This document shows positions 5,911 to 9,528 of a stretch of 9,528 nucleotides of DNA, piece by piece. Positions within the stretch are counted from its first letter, which is position 1. Each line of letters opens with the position of its first letter. Under the pieces are notes generated by a model that worked only from the letters and a program-made list of their open reading frames with translations, searched no databases and was not told the origin of the DNA. Source of the stretch: Candidatus Fermentibacterota bacterium (lineage in GTDB: Bacteria; Fermentibacterota; Fermentibacteria; Fermentibacterales; JCC-6); NCBI GenBank assembly GCA_030607835.1, contig JAUWJE010000049.1, positions 1 through 9,528 on the forward strand, given 5' to 3'. A program made the translations under genes and the position numbers.

Positions 5911-6649
5911 AGTCACCCTGGTTGGCAGGCTTGCCGCCGGTATTAAGTTCCTTACCGTTCTCCCTATGGGAAAACTTGGGGAAACCGAGGAGGATCTTAG
6001 AAACAGCGTACATTTCTTCCCGGTGATCGGGCTGCTGATCGGATTCATATGTGGAGTTCTAATCTACTTTCCTCTTTCCTTCCTTACCGGTCTTATTCCC
6101 TCAGTATTAGCTGTTATCATACTCGTTGGTTTGTCCGCCGGCCTTCACATGGATGGTCTTGCCGATACTTTCGATGGATTTCTAAGCACCGCCGATAGAG
6201 ATGGCGTACTTTTGATAATGAGGGATAGCCGCATTGGTACGATGGGTGTACTTGCCGTTGTCTTCATCCTTCTAACCAAAGTCGCTGCTCTATCCGGTCT
6301 CGACAGTGACCAGTTCCTGAAGGCAGTATTACTTGCCCCTGTAGCCGGACGCTGGGCGATTACTCAGCAGATCTGTTTCATGCCGTACAAACGGCATAGC
6401 GGACTTGGGAGCGTTTTCAAACAGGACCGCAGGGGTATCACTTCTGCGTTTACTTCGATTCTGTTCGCTGCAGCAGTGGTTGCCGTAATGGGTCCCAGGG
6501 GTCTGATCTGCCTGTCGGCAAGTATGCTTACTCTATTTCTCTTTTCAATGTGGTGCATGAAGAGGATCGGTGGCTCCACCGGAGATACTTACGGAGCGTC
6601 ATGCGAAATAGCAGAAACGGCCTTTCTCCTGTCAGCAGCTCTGGTGTAG
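5903..6649 (+). CDS. cobS: Adenosylcobinamide-GDP ribazoletransferase (cobalamin synthase)
   Basis: 248 residues from ATG 5903, matching the family's roughly 247. CobS is an integral inner-membrane enzyme that joins adenosylcobinamide-GDP to alpha-ribazole (or its phosphate). The metal-binding family signature LHMDGLADTFDGF is at 81-93, followed by MRDSRIGTMG (106-115), GRW (149-151) and the C-terminal GGSTGDTYGASCEIAE (223-238). Hydrophobic membrane segments occur around 38-80, 113-130, 184-197 and 200-218. ATG 5903 gives the expected N-terminus (GRLAAGIKFLTVLP); the longer in-frame ATG at 5867 would add 12 residues inside cobT with no ribosome-binding site. It overlaps cobT by 8 bases. Confidence 0.95.
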   Translation: MSKVTLVGRLAAGIKFLTVLPMGKLGETEEDLRNSVHFFPVIGLLIGFICGVLIYFPLSFLTGLIPSVLAVIILVGLSAGLHMDGLADTFDGFLSTADRDGVLLIMRDSRIGTMGVLAVVFILLTKVAALSGLDSDQFLKAVLLAPVAGRWAITQQICFMPYKRHSGLGSVFKQDRRGITSAFTSILFAAAVVAVMGPRGLICLSASMLTLFLFSMWCMKRIGGSTGDTYGASCEIAETAFLLSAALV

Positions 6650-6688
6650 TCTGAAACAGGTTATGCGTCATTGTTCGTTGGAGGTATT

Positions 6689-8635
6689 TTGATACATCTT
6701 CTTATTCTGTTTATCCTTACAGGGCAGCAGACCTTAACTGTTGATGACACAGCAGGCCTGCCTGTTATTGGAGCTTCCATATGTTGTGACAGTACTCTGT
6801 TGGGCTTTACCGATGCAGTTGGAGAAGTACAGATAGCCGGTCAGCCGGACGTCATCGAGGTAAGGGCGCTGGGATACTCTTTATGGAGTGGAAGCTACCC
6901 CGAGTCAGGCTGTATTCATATGGTACCTGTACCCGTACCCTCCGGAACAGTGATCTCAGTTCGAGCATCAAGGAGAGGTTTCAGGGATGGATTCCCCGCG
7001 ACAACGGTACTGGGCAAAGATGACATGGAATTCCTGTCCATCACTGGACTCGGTGGCCTTTCCAGCAGGACCGGAGGTGCTTACGTACGCCAGTACGGCG
7101 GTGCCATGACAGTGATTTCGGTGTCGATGCGGGGTAGTGATGCAGCACATACCGGGTACTTCGTGGACGGCCACGAAATAGCCAGCAGCATGGATAACCG
7201 GCCTGGCATTGAAATAGACACATCAATGTTCGGGGGCATGGAAGTATCCAGAGGAGGCGGATCCGGCTATCTCCATGGAGGTATGGCTGGTGTTCTTAAC
7301 TTCCTTCCGGAATCCCGCAATTCCCCTGCAAACGTCTCTCTCCGCTGGTGGGACAATGGAAGTACAGGAGTTTCGGGAGGTGTGCCGGTGGGAACCGGCA
7401 GGTTTACCCTCAGTCTCAGGCGAACAGTGGGTATCCACGGATCCCGAGCGAACCATGGATCGGTTCTATACATCGGAGCAGAGGAGGGTCTGAGGTACGG
7501 ACTGCTCACTTCAGCCTCCGGTGGAGGTACCGAGAGCTCGGAGTGGACAGCGCCCACCGACGGCAGGAGGGAGCGGTACTCCGCTGACGGATGGTTGCGT
7601 TGGATGACCGGCAGGTTCATGTTCTCAGCCGATGCCAGGACCGGAAGGCACAGCTACGCCTCAACCCTTCCGACAATAATAGACGATACACACGACGAGC
7701 TTCAGGGTAGCGGAGGTATTGAGTACCACCAGCCACTGGGCGTATTCGACATCGATCTGGCAGGGGAGTTCGGCTACCAGGAGGTTTGGAGTTCCGCCCT
7801 TGGGAACAGGAACAGGATCTCAGAGGACATTGCAGCCTCTGCAGGATACCGGAGTGTTGTTTCCCTTTCCCTTTCAACCCGTATTTCGCTGGCTTCTTCG
7901 GCAGAACCGGGGTGGGGAATGCGCCTTTCCGCGGGCCTTCCTGTTTCCGATTCCCTTATAAGCTTTCACGCAACCCTTTCGAGAGGTTTCCGAAGACCCT
8001 CTTTCAATGATCTCTACTGGCCTGAGGATAATTTCGCGATAGGAAATCCTGACCTGAAACCTGAGAGTTCCGTTGAAGTGGAGGCCGGCGTTTCACTTCT
8101 GGGTCTGGATTTCCTGAGGCTTTCAGCCACAGGTTTCTCAGCACATACAGAGGATATGATACGGTGGGCACCGGGTGAGGGTGGCAAATGGTCTCCGGTC
8201 AATATTGCGATCGCACACAGAAGGGGAATCGAGACCGAAGCATGGTTTTCGATGGGATCCCTGGAGCTTAAAGGCGGTCTAATGCTGCTGCGCGTAACGG
8301 ACGACTGCCCTGAATCTACCGGATACGGTAAAGTGCTCCCTTACACTCCCGATTACACCTGGGGCATCAGGTCTGATATTGCGTACCCATCCGGTTATAG
8401 ATGGTGGGTTCAGTGCAGTGGTATGGGAATCAGGTTCAAGAATTACAGTGAAACCTCATGGATGCCGGCATATACAACAGTTTCTGCAGGAGTGACCCTG
8501 CCTGTTCCCTTCACTGATTCATTCTCCTTCGGTCTTACAGTTGAGAATGTCCTTGATGAGGAATATGAGGAGACGAACGGCTACACAGGAAAGCCCAGGA
8601 CCATAAGTATCCAGGTCAGATGGATCAGTTCCTAA
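6689..8635 (+). CDS. TonB-dependent outer-membrane receptor, likely corrinoid uptake (BtuB-like role)
   Basis: About 648 residues from TTG 6689. A short hydrophobic signal-like N-terminus is followed by a carboxypeptidase-regulatory-like beta domain (about 13-80) and the plug domain (about 100-206, with SMRGSDAAHTGYFVDGHE and GSGYLHGGMAGVLNF). The beta-barrel runs to the end. Strong family marks are SRGFRRPSFNDLYWP and GNPDLKPESS (from residue 452), and the C-terminal NVLDEEYEETNGYTGKPRTI. No clean TonB box was identified; SGTVISVRAS (about 85-94) is a candidate. TTG 6689 is chosen because GGAGG (6680-6684) lies four bases upstream; TTG 6671 in frame would add six residues and has no ribosome-binding site. 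Its position 39 bases after cobS in a riboswitch-headed operon is the reason to assign corrinoids as ligand; sequence alone does not show ligand specificity. Confidence 0.85.
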   Translation: MIHLLILFILTGQQTLTVDDTAGLPVIGASICCDSTLLGFTDAVGEVQIAGQPDVIEVRALGYSLWSGSYPESGCIHMVPVPVPSGTVISVRASRRGFRDGFPATTVLGKDDMEFLSITGLGGLSSRTGGAYVRQYGGAMTVISVSMRGSDAAHTGYFVDGHEIASSMDNRPGIEIDTSMFGGMEVSRGGGSGYLHGGMAGVLNFLPESRNSPANVSLRWWDNGSTGVSGGVPVGTGRFTLSLRRTVGIHGSRANHGSVLYIGAEEGLRYGLLTSASGGGTESSEWTAPTDGRRERYSADGWLRWMTGRFMFSADARTGRHSYASTLPTIIDDTHDELQGSGGIEYHQPLGVFDIDLAGEFGYQEVWSSALGNRNRISEDIAASAGYRSVVSLSLSTRISLASSAEPGWGMRLSAGLPVSDSLISFHATLSRGFRRPSFNDLYWPEDNFAIGNPDLKPESSVEVEAGVSLLGLDFLRLSATGFSAHTEDMIRWAPGEGGKWSPVNIAIAHRRGIETEAWFSMGSLELKGGLMLLRVTDDCPESTGYGKVLPYTPDYTWGIRSDIAYPSGYRWWVQCSGMGIRFKNYSETSWMPAYTTVSAGVTLPVPFTDSFSFGLTVENVLDEEYEETNGYTGKPRTISIQVRWISS

Positions 8636-8663
8636 CGTATACAGAAAAAATCGACAGGCGACC

Positions 8664-9528
8664 TTAGAAGAAGTAAGCTGCGTATGTGAAGTAACTACCG
8701 GGCCAGGAGTCGAATTCAGAGCTGAGTTCTCCTGCACCTCTGCTGATTCCAGCGTTCAGTGTGATGTCCTCAGTGATGCTGTACTCCCCCATCAGGGTCA
8801 TATAGGCAGATGGGTCAGTCAGGTTGATAAGTGCCTGCCCGTTGATGTTCAGAAGCGGCATAGGCGTCCAGGTCATGCCGGGGGACAGGTAATGCTTGCC
8901 CAGAAGATAGATGCCGCCTGCAGTGTAAGCGGGAGTGGCTGCTGCAGCATCGTAGTCTTCAGGATCATTCGCTCCCGGAGAGTTGAAATGGTATTCAAGG
9001 TAGCCGTACAGCGAGGCATTGAACCAGCTTCTATCCATTCCCGCTGAAGCGCTCCATAAAGTCTCTTTATCAATGTCAGGAGTATTCCCGGCGAAGACTG
9101 CGGTCGAAACAACCGCTAATTCAAGCCATCCCGTAGCCCCACCGATCGCTCTATTCAGGCTTCCCCCCACCATCAGATTCTCTCTGAAACAAGCTGCGAG
9201 AAGAACAGCATCGGTCTGGAGCATATAGAAACGTCCTCTGAGCCAGCCTCCGCTTTTATTGAAGTGCGCATCCTTCCCGAATACCCAACCGGCATCAAGT
9301 TCTGACATCATGCCGATGGGGAAGGTAGATCTTATTGCATCCACGCCAACGCGGTACTCCGTATCGATGGTTCCGTACTGGAATGGTGCGATGAAATCTG
9401 TAGGACTGATAGACTTCGACACTCCCCAGTATATGGCCTGTCGACCCAGTGTGAGAGTGGAAAAGGGGAGCCTCAGGCGAATGCTGAACCGGGCCAGGTT
9501 CTGCAGCAGACTGAAGGATTCAGTTCCA
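8664..9528 (-). CDS. Outer-membrane beta-barrel protein, 5' end beyond window
   Basis: The frame is open from the right edge (first full codon at 9527) to a TAA at 8664-8666, 287 residues seen. A GTG at 9422 is probably not the start, since the 35 codons before it are good coding sequence, including TLTLGRQAIYWG. The stretch GRQAIYWG...SPTDFIAPFQYG resembles a G-R-Q-x-x-x-W-G...P-T-D signature found in porin-like outer-membrane barrels. The remainder alternates polar and aromatic or aliphatic residues as beta-strands do. It ends in ...SYFTYAAYFF with the terminal phenylalanine expected of a BAM-inserted protein. No signal peptide is visible because the N-terminus is missing. It converges on the TonB receptor gene with only 28 bases between stops. 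Substrate and function are unknown. Confidence 0.72.
   Translation of the reverse strand, partial: GTESFSLLQNLARFSIRLRLPFSTLTLGRQAIYWGVSKSISPTDFIAPFQYGTIDTEYRVGVDAIRSTFPIGMMSELDAGWVFGKDAHFNKSGGWLRGRFYMLQTDAVLLAACFRENLMVGGSLNRAIGGATGWLELAVVSTAVFAGNTPDIDKETLWSASAGMDRSWFNASLYGYLEYHFNSPGANDPEDYDAAAATPAYTAGGIYLLGKHYLSPGMTWTPMPLLNINGQALINLTDPSAYMTLMGEYSITEDITLNAGISRGAGELSSEFDSWPGSYFTYAAYFF

Noticed and set aside
7267..7620. 117-residue minus-strand ORF
   Set aside because: Antisense to the TonB-receptor barrel, low-complexity, no motifs.

Overview
The window reads as DNA from an uncultured Gram-negative bacterium: there is a TonB-dependent receptor and a second outer-membrane beta-barrel. It falls into two blocks that do not obviously belong together. 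No tRNA, rRNA, CRISPR array or complete transposase gene was seen.

Left block (1-~2250). On the minus strand lies a 2-oxoacid:ferredoxin oxidoreductase operon. In transcription order it is a two-cluster [4Fe-4S] ferredoxin subunit (1327-1545), a VorB/KorA-type alpha subunit (217-1314), and the first 37 codons of the TPP-binding beta subunit, cut by the window edge (1-111). Upstream of the operon are about 690 bases without a credible gene. These hold a structured inverted-repeat element (1612-1801) and a very AT-rich stretch up to about 2240.

Junction (~2240-2255). A NatB-type ABC permease breaks off after about 93 plausible residues, exactly where the sequence changes from very AT-rich to near-balanced composition. 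This is either a real insertion or rearrangement that destroyed natB, or a chimeric contig join. Block-to-block inferences should be made with that in mind.

Right block (~2255-9528). The natA ATPase and the natB remnant run on the minus strand. Divergently, a class-I cobalamin riboswitch (about 3436-3608) heads a tightly overlapping plus-strand operon: cobC - cobU - cobT - cobS - TonB-dependent receptor. The four Cob enzymes form the nucleotide-loop assembly (late) part of cobalamin synthesis. CobU activates adenosylcobinamide to the GDP form, CobT makes alpha-ribazole phosphate, CobS joins the two, and CobC removes the phosphate. With no corrin-ring genes in view and a receptor at the end of the operon, the simplest reading is riboswitch-controlled corrinoid capture and salvage. 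A 21-codon leader ORF with the best Shine-Dalgarno in the region lies between the riboswitch and cobC and overlaps the cobC start.

A convergent, partial gene for another beta-barrel protein closes the window (8664-9528, minus strand).
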